DNA of 26,287 nucleotides from DASYYE01 sp035946955 (GCA_035946955.1 DASYYE010000124.1:1-26287), one strand, 5' to 3'; numbered from the stretch's first letter, positions 7,462-15,488 are shown. Notes: a model not told the origin generated them from the sequence alone. Numbers and translations are program-made.

Positions 7462-8847
7462 CTAACGTTTGCCGGAACGCTTGCTCCTCGGCTGGTGGGT
7501 CCGCTGCTGCCTGACGATCTTAACCTCGCGCGTCTCCGGCTGCTCCTCCTCGGCTGGGCGCCTGCCCAGACGGCGCAGCAATCCTGAGCCATTAGCGGCA
7601 GCCTTGGCACTGCTTGTAGCACTTTGGCTACTCTTCGTGCTTACCGGCCTCCGCGCGGGCGTGCCTGCCTGCCCACTGCGCGGGTTCTTGTTCCGGGGTG
7701 CCGCACCGGTCACCGGCTTCTTGGCCGGGAGGACGGCATCGACCGCAGGGTCATAGCTGGCGGGGACCGCGTCCTCGACTGGTTCCGCGTCCTCGGCGGC
7801 CTTACCCTGTGTGGCTTTAGCCCGTGCGGCCGTGCCCGCGGTGGCCCTGGCAGGCTTGGCAGAGGCAGGCGCCTTGCGCGCGTCAGCAGCAGACGTGGCG
7901 GTCTTCGCGCCAGAGGTGCCCGTCTTCGCGGCAGTGCCGGTCCTCGTCGTCCCCTGCCCCGTCTTCCGCGGTGCGGCGCCAGCGCCCGAGGCTGGCTTGG
8001 TCCCGGACTTCGGGGCGGCCGGGGCGGCAGCAGCAGCAGCCGTCGCAGTGGCTGGGGGCGGGAAGCGCCGGAAGAGCACGTGCTGCTGGCCGAGGGTCCA
8101 GACGTTCGTGGCGACCCAGTAGAAGACCAGCCCGAACTGCCAGTACAGGCCGGAGAGCGCGAACAGGGGGACGATATAGGTCATGTACTTCTGCGACGAC
8201 GCCATCGGGTTGTCCGGCGTCATCTGCGGGGTCATGCCCCGCTTGGTGCTCTGGCGCACGGTCAGGAACGTCGTGATGACACTGATGGCCACCGTGCAGA
8301 GGATCACGACCTTCGCGTGCAGCGGAACGTGCAGCGTCCCGGTGAAGAGCACCTTGTCCGAGATCCTGGCCCCGAAGATGCTGGCGTGCTGTGCACTCTC
8401 GATCAGCTGCTGGGTGAGCCCGTAAGGGGGCGCCTGGCGGATGTGGGTGCCGGGCTTGTAGGGCGTCCAGACGGAGATCCCGCGCAGCACACCGAACAGG
8501 GCGAAGAAGAGCGGCAGTTGCGCGACCAATGGGAGGCACCCACCGAGTGGGTTGACCCCGTGCTCCTTGTAGAGCTTCATGGTCTCTTCGTTCATGGTCT
8601 GCCGGTCGTTCTTGTACTTCTTGCGCAGCTCCTGCAGGTGCGGGGCGAGCGCGCTCATCTGCCGCATCGAGTGCATCTGCTTGATGAACAGGGGCAGCAG
8701 CAGGAGCCGCATCACCACGACGAGCAGCACGATCGACAGCACCCAGGCGGCGCCGCTGTTGGCGGGGATGATCAACGACCACATGGCGTGGATCTGCACA
8801 ATGACCCAGGCGACCGCGTCGTAGAGGGGATTGAGCGGATTAGTCAC
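7462..8847 (-). CDS. yidC: membrane protein insertase YidC
   Basis: YidC/Oxa1 insertase places proteins in the cytoplasmic membrane, alone or with SecYEG. The 461-residue protein has a first membrane segment at about 34-55 with the key arginine at residue 47 (VVVMRLLLLPLFIKQ). A charged cytoplasmic hairpin follows (QELRKKYKNDRQTMNEETMKLYKEHGVNPLGGCLP), then the further membrane segments, with YIVPLFALSGLYWQFGLVFYWVATNVW in the last. From about residue 275 a long Ala/Lys/Thr-rich basic tail ends in KRSGKR; such tails contact ribosomes in related proteins. The GTG start at 8847 has a GGGAG ribosome binding site 7 bases upstream. The gene follows yidD by 3 bp. Confidence 0.96.
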   Translation of the reverse strand: MTNPLNPLYDAVAWVIVQIHAMWSLIIPANSGAAWVLSIVLLVVVMRLLLLPLFIKQMHSMRQMSALAPHLQELRKKYKNDRQTMNEETMKLYKEHGVNPLGGCLPLVAQLPLFFALFGVLRGISVWTPYKPGTHIRQAPPYGLTQQLIESAQHASIFGARISDKVLFTGTLHVPLHAKVVILCTVAISVITTFLTVRQSTKRGMTPQMTPDNPMASSQKYMTYIVPLFALSGLYWQFGLVFYWVATNVWTLGQQHVLFRRFPPPATATAAAAAAPAAPKSGTKPASGAGAAPRKTGQGTTRTGTAAKTGTSGAKTATSAADARKAPASAKPARATAGTAARAKATQGKAAEDAEPVEDAVPASYDPAVDAVLPAKKPVTGAAPRNKNPRSGQAGTPARRPVSTKSSQSATSSAKAAANGSGLLRRLGRRPAEEEQPETREVKIVRQQRTHQPRSKRSGKR

Positions 8848-8850
8848 GAC

Positions 8851-9150
8851 CTAGCTCCCTTGCGAGTGCAGCCTGCGGGGGCTGCGAGCAGTGGGCGGCA
8901 CTGGGTCGACCCCACCTGGATGGAACGGATGACAGCGGCTGAGCCTGCGCACTGCCAGCCACGAACCGCGCCAGGCCCCATGCTGGCGCACCGCCTCCAG
9001 AGCATAGGCACTGCAGGACGGGTAGAAGCGGCAGTGCGCTCCGGTCAGCGGGCTCACATAACGCTGGTAGGCGACAATCATGGCGAGCAGGAGCCGCGCA
9101 CCGGCCGACTGGCGGGCGCGCGCCTGCTCTGCGCCTGCTGTCGCCATCAC
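8851..9150 (-). CDS. yidD: membrane protein insertion efficiency factor YidD
   Basis: This small protein (99 residues) of the YidD family assists insertion of membrane proteins and is nearly always found between rnpA and yidC. The diagnostic segment YQRYVSPLTGAHCRFYPSCSAYALEAVRQHG is complete, including both cysteines, and is followed by RLSRCHPFHPGGVDPVP. Starts are a GTG at 9150 or the next codon, an ATG at 9147; both overlap the rnpA stop, so translation is coupled. Confidence 0.95.
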   Translation of the reverse strand: MMATAGAEQARARQSAGARLLLAMIVAYQRYVSPLTGAHCRFYPSCSAYALEAVRQHGAWRGSWLAVRRLSRCHPFHPGGVDPVPPTARSPRRLHSQGS

Positions 9151-9506
9151 CGTCCCGCCCCAACCTGCCGCAGCAACTTTCCCACCACCAAGCTCAACTC
9201 AGCGGCGAGGTCGGCCTGGCATGCGGTCGCGGCCTGTGGATGAGCTCTGACCACAAGCAGGCTACCTCCCGGGAGCGAGGGCAGCAGCCCTCGGACCACC
9301 GAACGCAGCCGCCGGCGGACCAGGTTCCTGACCACTGCGGAACCGACGGGGCGTGCCACCACGAACCCAGCGCGCGGTGGCTGGTCTGCTTCACCTGGGC
9401 GCAGCAGCAGGTGCGCTGTCACCAGTGTGCGCCCGCTCCGCCTGCCTAGCCGGACCGTGGCGGTGAACTCACCGCTCTTGCGCATCCGCGAGTGCCTGGG
9501 AAGCAC
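9147..9506 (-). CDS. rnpA: ribonuclease P protein component
   Basis: The 119-residue basic protein subunit of RNase P helps the catalytic RNA trim tRNA 5' ends. The opening LPRHSRMRKSGEFTATVRLGRRSG and the family signature RNLVRRRLRSVVR (with FVVARPVGSAVV just before) are present. It uses a GTG start at 9506, only 18 bp after the rpmH stop, in the universal rpmH-rnpA order, and its stop overlaps yidD. Confidence 0.95.
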   Translation of the reverse strand: MLPRHSRMRKSGEFTATVRLGRRSGRTLVTAHLLLRPGEADQPPRAGFVVARPVGSAVVRNLVRRRLRSVVRGLLPSLPGGSLLVVRAHPQAATACQADLAAELSLVVGKLLRQVGAGR

Positions 9507-9524
9507 ACCTGACCATCCCAGATG

Positions 9525-9662
9525 TCAGACGCTGATGCGGTCTCGGCCCTTCCGGCGCCGTGCGGCCAGGATTGCCCGCCCCGCCCGCGTCCGCATGCGC
9601 AGCCGGAAGCCATGCGTTCTCGCCCGGCGGCGGTTGTTCGGCTGGAACGTGCGCTTGCTCAC
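9525..9662 (-). CDS. rpmH: 50S ribosomal protein L34
   Basis: The 45-residue product begins MSKRTFQPNNRRRARTHGF and continues through RLRMRTRAGRAILAARRRKGR, the full L34 sequence pattern. Start is a GTG at 9662 with a TGGAG ribosome binding site about 6 bases upstream; stop is TGA at 9525-9527. It heads the leftward operon and is divergent from dnaA, the usual arrangement. L34 is a very basic protein of the large ribosomal subunit. Confidence 0.97.
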   Translation of the reverse strand: MSKRTFQPNNRRRARTHGFRLRMRTRAGRAILAARRRKGRDRISV

Positions 9663-9999
9663 TGCAACTCCAGGGTGCGATGCTCTGGGAACCCACAGGG
9701 CGCCACGGGACTGGCCTGCGCAGGCAGGCGGCTGGGCAGAGTTGGGTCTGCTTACGCTACGCGGCCGGGGGACTGGCGGTCAAACCAGCCGCCAAACCAG
9801 CGGCAAAGATGCCTGGCGTTTCCCTACCGTCCACTCGGCATCACCCCTAGGCTGTGGACAACCGGCCAACGCTCCCACACCGCTGACGCCGCGCGCCCTT
9901 CCCCGGGCGCTGACACCGTTACCTGCACAGGGCGGAGCACGGTGTGCACAGGTTGTGGACAAGACTGTTGATCCGCATGTGGGGCCCAAGGGGGACCAG
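9663..9999. promoter_or_regulatory. rpmH-dnaA divergent promoter region with DnaA boxes
   Basis: The 337-bp gap between divergent rpmH and dnaA contains two exact copies of the actinobacterial DnaA box TGTGGACAA, at 9853-9861 and 9954-9962, the second 38 bp before the dnaA start. A weaker TGTGCACAG lies at 9943-9951. This suggests DnaA autoregulation, as known in Streptomyces and E. coli. A 12-bp tandem repeat stands at 9781-9804. No gene is supported here. Confidence 0.75.
9781..9804. repeat. 12-bp tandem direct repeat upstream of rpmH
   Basis: CAAACCAGCCGC (9781-9792) is followed at once by CAAACCAGCGGC (9793-9804), with one mismatch. It lies 120 bp upstream of the rpmH start and could be a protein binding site for either promoter. 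Confidence 0.6.
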
Positions 10000-11880
10000 A
10001 TGAGTGAGACCGACCTTGGGGAGGTATGGGCACGGTCCCTTGAACAACTCTCCGACCTGCACATCGAACCTCACCAGAGGGCATGGCTGCGGCTCACCCG
10101 CCCACTCGGACTTGTGGAGAACACCGCGCTGATCGCCACGCCGAACGAGTTCGTCAAGGAACAGCTCGAGACGCGGCTGCGCGCACTGATCACCCATGCA
10201 CTGTCCCGCGAGTTCGGCCGCAGCATCCAGCTTGCCGTCACGGTCGACCCGGCCTCGGCCAGCGGCACACTCACCTCGCCGGCGGGCATGGGTGGCGGGG
10301 CGCCTGGTGCGCTGGGCACTCCCATGGACCATGGCGGTGCTGGTGGCCCTGCCGCCGCGCCCCCGCCGCAGCCAGCCCAGGGCCTGCCAGGCGCGGCCAC
10401 CCCGGACATCCCGCCCGGTCACTACCAGGCCCGCCCCTACCTCGCCCCGGACCCACTGGGCGGTTACGAGAGTGCGCCCGAGCACCCCATCCACCAGGAG
10501 CCGGCCGCCGCGCAGTACGAGCCACCAGCAGCGGCCTACGAACCGCCCCGGGCCCAGTACGCGCTCCCGCCGCAGGCCCCCCCACGCTGGCGGCAGCAGG
10601 CTCCGGGAGTCCAGGACAGGACAGGCGCGGCCACCCAGCCACCTGCAGGCACGCTGGGGCACTTCCACAACGACCCGGCCCTCGCCCAGCCACTGCGCCC
10701 CGCCGAGCGGCCCCTGACTGGCGGGCAGCCGGCCGGCCCACCGATGCGGCCCCCAGCACACCGTGCCCCGGCTTCCGGCAGCGACGTCCCACCCCAGCGA
10801 GGTGGCGGCCTGCACGACATGACGATCGGCGCACGCCCGGTCCAGGCCCGGCTGAACCCCAAGTACACCTTTGAGACGTTCGTCATCGGCTCAAGCAACC
10901 GCTTCGCGCACGCGGCCGCGGTGGCGGTGGCGGAGGCGCCCGCCAAGGCCTACAACCCGCTGTTCATCTACGGTGACTCCGGGCTGGGCAAGACCCACCT
11001 GCTGCACGCCATCGGGCACTACACGCAGAGCCTCTACCACGGGGTCCGGGTGCGTTACGTGAGCTCGGAGGAGTTCACCAACGACTTCATCAACATGATC
11101 CGCGACGGCAAGCAGGACGGGTTCCGCCGCCGCTACCGCGATGTGGACGTCCTGCTGGTGGACGACATCCAGTTCCTGGAGAACAAGGAAGGGACCCAGG
11201 AGGAGTTCTTCCACACGTTCAACACCCTGCACAATGCGAACAAGCAGATCGTGATCTCCAGTGACCGGGCGCCCAAGCGCCTGGTGACCCTGGAAGACCG
11301 GCTGCGCAGCCGCTTCGAGTGGGGCCTGCTCACCGACGTGCAGCCGCCCGAGCTCGAGACCCGCATCGCGATCTTGCGCAGGAAGGCCGTGCAGGAAGGG
11401 CTCAATGTCCCGCCGGAGGCCCTGGAGTACATAGCCAGCCGCATCTCCACCAACATCCGCGAGCTCGAAGGGGCCCTGATCAGGGTGACGGCCTTCGCCA
11501 GCCTCAACCGGCAGACGGTGGACCTGCAGCTCGCGGAGATCGTCCTCAAGGACCTGATCCCTGAGTCCCAGGGCCCCGAGATCACGGCCTCGACCATCAT
11601 GGGCCAGACCGCGTCCTACTTCGGGCTGTCCATCGACGACCTGTGTGGACAGTCGCGGTCGCGGGTGCTGGTCACCGCCCGGCAGATTGCCATGTACCTG
11701 TGCCGAGAACTGACCGACCTGTCGCTGCCCAAGATCGGTCAGCAGTTCGGAAACCGTGACCACACCACCGTGATGCATGCCGAGCGGAAAATCCGTTCGC
11801 TCATGGCCGAACGGCGGTCCATCTACAACCAGGTCACGGAACTGACCAACCGCATCAAGCAACAGGCACGGCCAGGGTGA
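10000..11880 (+). CDS. dnaA: chromosomal replication initiator protein DnaA
   Basis: The 626-residue AAA+ initiator binds DnaA boxes and melts oriC. The frame is open back to 9427, but homology begins at the ATG at 10000 (MSETDLGEVWARSLEQL), behind an AAGGGGGA site, and the sequence before it contains DnaA boxes. Domain I covers about 1-85. Domain II (about 90-270) is an unusually long Pro/Ala/Gln-rich linker, as in Streptomyces. Domain III starts near RLNPKYTFETFV, with Walker A GDSGLGKT at 325-332 and Walker B LLVDDIQF with the Asp pair at 388-389. Domain IV has the box-recognition motif GNRDHTTVMHAERKI near the end. All catalytic and DNA-binding signatures are present. Confidence 0.98.
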   Translation: MSETDLGEVWARSLEQLSDLHIEPHQRAWLRLTRPLGLVENTALIATPNEFVKEQLETRLRALITHALSREFGRSIQLAVTVDPASASGTLTSPAGMGGGAPGALGTPMDHGGAGGPAAAPPPQPAQGLPGAATPDIPPGHYQARPYLAPDPLGGYESAPEHPIHQEPAAAQYEPPAAAYEPPRAQYALPPQAPPRWRQQAPGVQDRTGAATQPPAGTLGHFHNDPALAQPLRPAERPLTGGQPAGPPMRPPAHRAPASGSDVPPQRGGGLHDMTIGARPVQARLNPKYTFETFVIGSSNRFAHAAAVAVAEAPAKAYNPLFIYGDSGLGKTHLLHAIGHYTQSLYHGVRVRYVSSEEFTNDFINMIRDGKQDGFRRRYRDVDVLLVDDIQFLENKEGTQEEFFHTFNTLHNANKQIVISSDRAPKRLVTLEDRLRSRFEWGLLTDVQPPELETRIAILRRKAVQEGLNVPPEALEYIASRISTNIRELEGALIRVTAFASLNRQTVDLQLAEIVLKDLIPESQGPEITASTIMGQTASYFGLSIDDLCGQSRSRVLVTARQIAMYLCRELTDLSLPKIGQQFGNRDHTTVMHAERKIRSLMAERRSIYNQVTELTNRIKQQARPG

Positions 11881-12236
11881 CCCGCCACGTATTTGTGTCG
11901 GCCGTCACAATCGGTACACACAGGCTGTGGATATCTCTGTGGACACGCTTGGGATGTGCGGCGGACAACCTGGGGGTAACGGGGGACAACGGCGCGCTGG
12001 CCGGTGGGGAAACTGTGTCTGTCCACCGCTGCTCCCGGGCCCACCACCTATGGCCCACAGCCCCTGTGAGTGCCAAAACAGGTGCTGGACTGCGTAGTCG
12101 CCGGTTGTCCCCAGGACCCACAGACCCTACTACTGCTACGGGGATCTATTTCTACCCAGCAAAACCCCAGTGGTAACTGAGCTCTGCGGCCAGCCAGGCC
12201 GACCCATCACCGATCACTGACAGGAGGCAGGTCCCG
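11881..12236. other. oriC: replication origin oriC (dnaA-dnaN intergenic)
   Basis: The 356-bp dnaA-dnaN gap is the normal actinobacterial oriC position. DnaA-box-like 9-mers, judged against TTGTCCACA/TGTGGACAA or TTATCCACA, are TGTGGATAT (11926-11934), TGTGGACAC (11938-11946), TTGTCCCCA (12105-12113), each with one mismatch, and GGCGGACAA (11960-11968), GGGGGACAA (11981-11989), CTGTCCACC (12019-12027), each with two. No perfect box is present. A trio-like tract CTACTACTGCTAC (12127-12139) and an A/T-richer stretch to about 12160 follow the rightmost strong box. The dnaN ribosome binding site AGGAGG ends the region. Confidence 0.85.
12127..12139. promoter_or_regulatory. candidate DnaA-trio unwinding element
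   Basis: CTACTACTGCTAC reads on the other strand as repeated 3'-GAT triplets, the signature of the DnaA-trio bound by DnaA on single strands in Bacillus subtilis. It lies 13 bp from the DnaA-box-like TTGTCCCCA, and CTATTTCTAC continues the pattern after GGGGAT. Position and order match the known box, GC-rich spacer, trio arrangement. Confidence 0.5.
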
Positions 12237-13436
12237 GTGAAGATCCAGGTGGAACGTGATGCACTCGCCGACGCGGTGGCCTGGACCGCCCGCGCTCTCC
12301 CAGCACGGCCCGCACTGCCGGTACTAGCTGGCATGCGCTTGGCGGCATCAGGCTCTGAACTCAGTCTGTCCAGCTTCGACTATGACTTGTCGGCGCAGGC
12401 CAGCATCGAGGTGAGCTGCGAAGAGGAAGGCACGGTGCTGGTCCCCGGCCGGCTGCTCGCGGAGATCACCCGCAGCCTGCCCGCCCGGCCGGTGGAAATT
12501 TCCACAGACGGAGCACGCGTCGTGGTGGTCTGCGGCAGCGCCACCTTCACCCTGCTCCCGATGCCGACGGAGGACTACCCGTCCCTGCCGCCCATGCCGC
12601 CCGCGGCCGGGTCCGTCGGCAGCGACGCGTTCGCCTCTGCGGTCGCGCAGTCAGCCACGGCCGCCTCGCGCGATGACACGATCCCCGGCCTCACCGGTGT
12701 CCGGATGGAGATCGAGGGAGACACGCTGACCCTGGTGTCCACCGACCGGTACCGGCTAGCAGTCCGCGAACTCCCGTGGAACCCGGCGCGACCGGGGCTG
12801 TCCGCCTCCGTGCTCGTCCCGGCCCGCGCGATGCTCGACACTGCCCGGTCCCTGACCTCGGGAGCCGAGGTGCTGATCGCGCTCGCGCTGCCGGGCGAAG
12901 GGGACCAGGGAGGCGAGGGCATGATCGGGTTCGAGGGCGCGGGCAGGCGCACCACGACCCGGTTGCTCGGTGGGGAGTTCCCGCCCTACCGGTCGCTGCT
13001 GCCTGACCACGCGACCGCGGTCGGCGAGCTGGCCACCGCGCCGTTCAGCGAGGCGGTCAAGCGGGTCGCCCTGGTGGCCACGCACAACACGGCGCTGCGG
13101 GTTTCGTTCTCGCCAGGCCAGGCTGTCCTCGAAGCAGGCACCGGAGACGAGGCCCAAGCCGTCGAGGCGCTGGAAGCCAGCTACGAGTTCCTCGGCTACG
13201 CCGAAGGCGAACAGCCCGCCCACGCAGACTCACCGGAGTCCACATTCGGCCCAGACGGCCTCGAGGCCGCCTTCAACCCCACATTCCTGCTGGACGGCCT
13301 GGCAGCCATCGACTCCGACACCGCCAGAATGGCCTTCACCAAGCCAGGTCGTGCAGTCCTGATCACCGGCAAGCCAGGCCCCGGCGGCGTCTCCGACTAC
13401 CGCTACCTGCTCATGCCCATCCGCCTCGGCACCTAA
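12237..13436 (+). CDS. dnaN: DNA polymerase III beta subunit (sliding clamp)
   Basis: The 399-residue clamp forms a ring dimer that tethers polymerase III and repair enzymes to DNA. It starts MKIQVERDALADAVAWTARALPARPALPVLAGM, the typical domain 1 opening, and carries the conserved FTLLPMPTEDYPSLP segment, DTIPGLTGVRMEIEGDTLTLVSTDRYRLAVRE at the domain 1/2 boundary, and a C-terminal YRYLLMPIRL that forms part of the peptide-binding pocket. Start is a GTG with AGGAGG 9 bases upstream. No frameshift or insertion is visible. Confidence 0.98.
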   Translation: MKIQVERDALADAVAWTARALPARPALPVLAGMRLAASGSELSLSSFDYDLSAQASIEVSCEEEGTVLVPGRLLAEITRSLPARPVEISTDGARVVVVCGSATFTLLPMPTEDYPSLPPMPPAAGSVGSDAFASAVAQSATAASRDDTIPGLTGVRMEIEGDTLTLVSTDRYRLAVRELPWNPARPGLSASVLVPARAMLDTARSLTSGAEVLIALALPGEGDQGGEGMIGFEGAGRRTTTRLLGGEFPPYRSLLPDHATAVGELATAPFSEAVKRVALVATHNTALRVSFSPGQAVLEAGTGDEAQAVEALEASYEFLGYAEGEQPAHADSPESTFGPDGLEAAFNPTFLLDGLAAIDSDTARMAFTKPGRAVLITGKPGPGGVSDYRYLLMPIRLGT

Positions 13437-13437
13437 G

Positions 13438-13451
13438 GTTTCACGTGGATC
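13438..13451. other. parS-like site 3 (after dnaN)
   Basis: GTTTCACGTGGATC has a perfect left half and centre of GTTTCACGTGAAAC and two mismatches in the right half. It begins two bases after the dnaN stop codon. Weaker than the other two sites. Confidence 0.6.
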
Positions 13452-13550
13452 AGTGCTAGTCCCGTTCGCTCTGTTAGTCCCCGCTCGCCTCCGGGCGCCC
13501 AAAGGCACTGTCTTCCCTACTCGCTCCTGCGCTCGCTGCGCTCGCTTCTC

Positions 13551-13644
13551 GCTCGTCAGTCCAGACAGCGCCGCGCCCTTCGGCTCGCGGGAGAGGCGCT
13601 CGTCAGTCAGGCGGCGCAGTGGCCTTTCGGCTTGAGGGGCGGGG
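13551..13644. repeat. imperfect 47-bp tandem repeat, dnaN-recF gap
   Basis: Two units of about 47 bp start with the same 11-mer GCTCGTCAGTC (13551-13561 and 13598-13608) and share a CCTT(T)CGGCT block in the middle. They are preceded by a CTCGCT-rich run (13520-13555). No gene is supported in this 227-bp gap. Confidence 0.5.
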
Positions 13645-13663
13645 GGCCTAGTAGCCTCCTGGT

Positions 13664-14890
13664 GTGCACCTCACGCGGCTGGCCTTGAACGACTTTCGGT
13701 CGTATGTGGCGGTCGACGTGGTGCTGGGGGCGGGCGTGAACACGATGGTCGGGGCCAATGGGCAGGGCAAGACCAACCTGGTGGAGGCGGTCGGCTACCT
13801 GGCGACACTGGGCAGCCACCGGGTAGCCAGTGACGCTCCCCTGGTCAGGCGCGGCGCCGACCGGGCGGTAGTGCGGGGGATGGTTGTTTCCCACAGACAC
13901 GACACGCTTGTGGAGATCGAGGTCAACCCGGGCCGTGCGAACCGGGTCCGGGTCAACCGCGCCCCGCTGACCCGGCCACGGGAGGTGCTGGGGATCCTGC
14001 GCACGGTGCTGTTCGCCCCCGAAGACCTCGGCCTGGTGAAGGGTGACCCGGACCAGCGCCGCCGGTTCCTCGACGACCTCCTCGTCTCGACAGCTCCCCG
14101 CTACGCGGCGGTCCGTTCGGACTACGAGCGGGTGCTCCGGCAGCGCACCGCGCTGCTGAAGCAGTTGCGGGCACGGGCGGGGCACGGCAGCCGCACCGGC
14201 TCTGGTGGCGCCCGGCCACGCAGGACCGCCCGGTCCGGCGGCGACCCCGGTGAGGAACACGACACGTCCGCAGGCTCGCCACAGCGCATGCTGGCAGTCT
14301 GGGACGAGCACATGGCCACCCTCGGCGCCGAACTGCTCGAGGGCCGGATCAGCCTCACCGCGACGCTGCGGCCACTGGTGGGCCGCGCCTACGAGGAGGT
14401 TGCGGGCAGCGGGTCGGCCATGACCGTGGACTACCGGGCCTCGGCCGGCACCACCGGGGGTCTGGCGCCCGGCGACGGACCGCCGGAGCGGGCCAAGATC
14501 GCCCTGGCGCTGCACGAGGCACTGGCCAGGGTGCGGGCGGAGGAGATCGAGCGCGGGGTGTGCCTGGTCGGCCCGCACCGCGACGACCTGGAGTTGCGTA
14601 TCGGTGAGCTGCCGGCCCGCGGTTATGCCAGCCAGGGCGAGTCATGGTCGGCGGCGCTCGCGCTGCGGCTGGCCTCGTATGAGCTATTGCGGGCCGACGG
14701 GGACGAGCCGGTGCTGCTGCTGGACGACGTGTTCGCCGAGCTGGACAGCGGGCGGCGGGACCGGCTGGCAGGACTGGTCGCCAGGGCGGAACAGGTGCTG
14801 GTCACCGCCGCGGTCGCCGGTGACGTGCCGAGCGTGCTGGCCGGGGCGCGCTTCCGGGTCAGCGACGGGACGGTCAGCCGTGAGGAGTGA
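13664..14890 (+). CDS. recF: DNA replication and repair protein RecF
   Basis: RecF is an SMC-like ABC ATPase that helps load RecA at single-strand gaps. The 408-residue product has Walker A GANGQGKT at 30-37, the signature region YASQGESWSAALALRLASYELL and Walker B PVLLLDDVFAELD near the C terminus. After LLKQLRARAG (about 160-170) there is a Gly/Arg/Ser-rich insert of about 35 residues in the coiled-coil arm, before MLAVWDEHMATLGAELLEGR. The start is the GTG at 13664 with only a poor ribosome binding site. The stop overlaps the DUF721 gene by 11 bp, suggesting coupling. Confidence 0.97.
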   Translation: MHLTRLALNDFRSYVAVDVVLGAGVNTMVGANGQGKTNLVEAVGYLATLGSHRVASDAPLVRRGADRAVVRGMVVSHRHDTLVEIEVNPGRANRVRVNRAPLTRPREVLGILRTVLFAPEDLGLVKGDPDQRRRFLDDLLVSTAPRYAAVRSDYERVLRQRTALLKQLRARAGHGSRTGSGGARPRRTARSGGDPGEEHDTSAGSPQRMLAVWDEHMATLGAELLEGRISLTATLRPLVGRAYEEVAGSGSAMTVDYRASAGTTGGLAPGDGPPERAKIALALHEALARVRAEEIERGVCLVGPHRDDLELRIGELPARGYASQGESWSAALALRLASYELLRADGDEPVLLLDDVFAELDSGRRDRLAGLVARAEQVLVTAAVAGDVPSVLAGARFRVSDGTVSREE

Positions 14891-15488
14891 CGGCGACGAC
14901 CGCGACCGTGCGCGGCTGGCCGCCGAGGAGCTCGCCCGGGCCCGGGCGGATGCGCGCGCCCGTGGCCAGCCCGCGCCCGTGCGCGATGGGCTCGCCGCCC
15001 GCGCGGCACCAGGCGCGGTGCCACCGCGGACCCGCGCGGGCAGCGACACTGCTGTGCCTGGGTCACCTCCGGGTGCCGGCGCTGGGACGGGTGTCACCTT
15101 GCCGCCGCGTGCTGGCAGGCGGCAACGGACCCGCCGTGACGACCCGCAGCCGCTGAGCACAGCCATTGACGGGCTACTGGCCGAGCAGGGCTGGCGTGCG
15201 GCCGCCGCGGTGGGTTCCCTCTTCGGGCGGTGGCAGGAGATCGTCGGGCCGGAGGTGGCCGCGCACACCCGCCCGGAACGGTTCGACAGCGGTGAGGTGG
15301 TCGTGGCTGCCGACTCGACCGTGTGGGCAGCGGCCGTCAAGGTCCAGGCGGCCACGCTGGTACGCAGGCTCAACGAGGAACTGGGGGACCGCACGGTCAC
15401 CCGGGTGGTGGTGCGTGGCCCCGCGGCGCCGCGCCCGTCCGGGCCGTGGCGGGTACGCAGCGGCCGGCGTCCCCGCCCCCAGCCGTAG
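14880..15488 (+). CDS. dciA: DUF721 / DciA-like replicative helicase loader
   Basis: The 202-residue protein matches the actinobacterial DUF721 family, called DciA, which is the ancestral operator of DnaB loading (shown in mycobacteria). The N-terminal half is charged and disordered. The conserved half contains PLSTAIDGLLAEQGW, GSLFGRWQEIVGPEVAAHTRPERF and EVVVAADSTVWAAAVKVQAATLVRRLNEELG. I chose the GTG at 14880, which overlaps the end of recF and is the first start in this frame that leaves recF largely intact. The recF-dciA-gyrB order is typical for the phylum. Confidence 0.9.
   Translation: MRSDGDDRDRARLAAEELARARADARARGQPAPVRDGLAARAAPGAVPPRTRAGSDTAVPGSPPGAGAGTGVTLPPRAGRRQRTRRDDPQPLSTAIDGLLAEQGWRAAAAVGSLFGRWQEIVGPEVAAHTRPERFDSGEVVVAADSTVWAAAVKVQAATLVRRLNEELGDRTVTRVVVRGPAAPRPSGPWRVRSGRRPRPQP

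Noticed and set aside
7624..9243. 539-codon plus-strand frame antisense to yidC/yidD
   Set aside because: Arg/Gly-rich shadow of the genes on the other strand.
9427..9999. N-terminal extension of the dnaA frame
   Set aside because: Open only through GC bias. It covers antisense rpmH and exact DnaA boxes, and DnaA homology begins at the ATG at 10000.
13453..13635. 60-codon frame between dnaN and recF
   Set aside because: Composed of the local repeats; no plausible protein.
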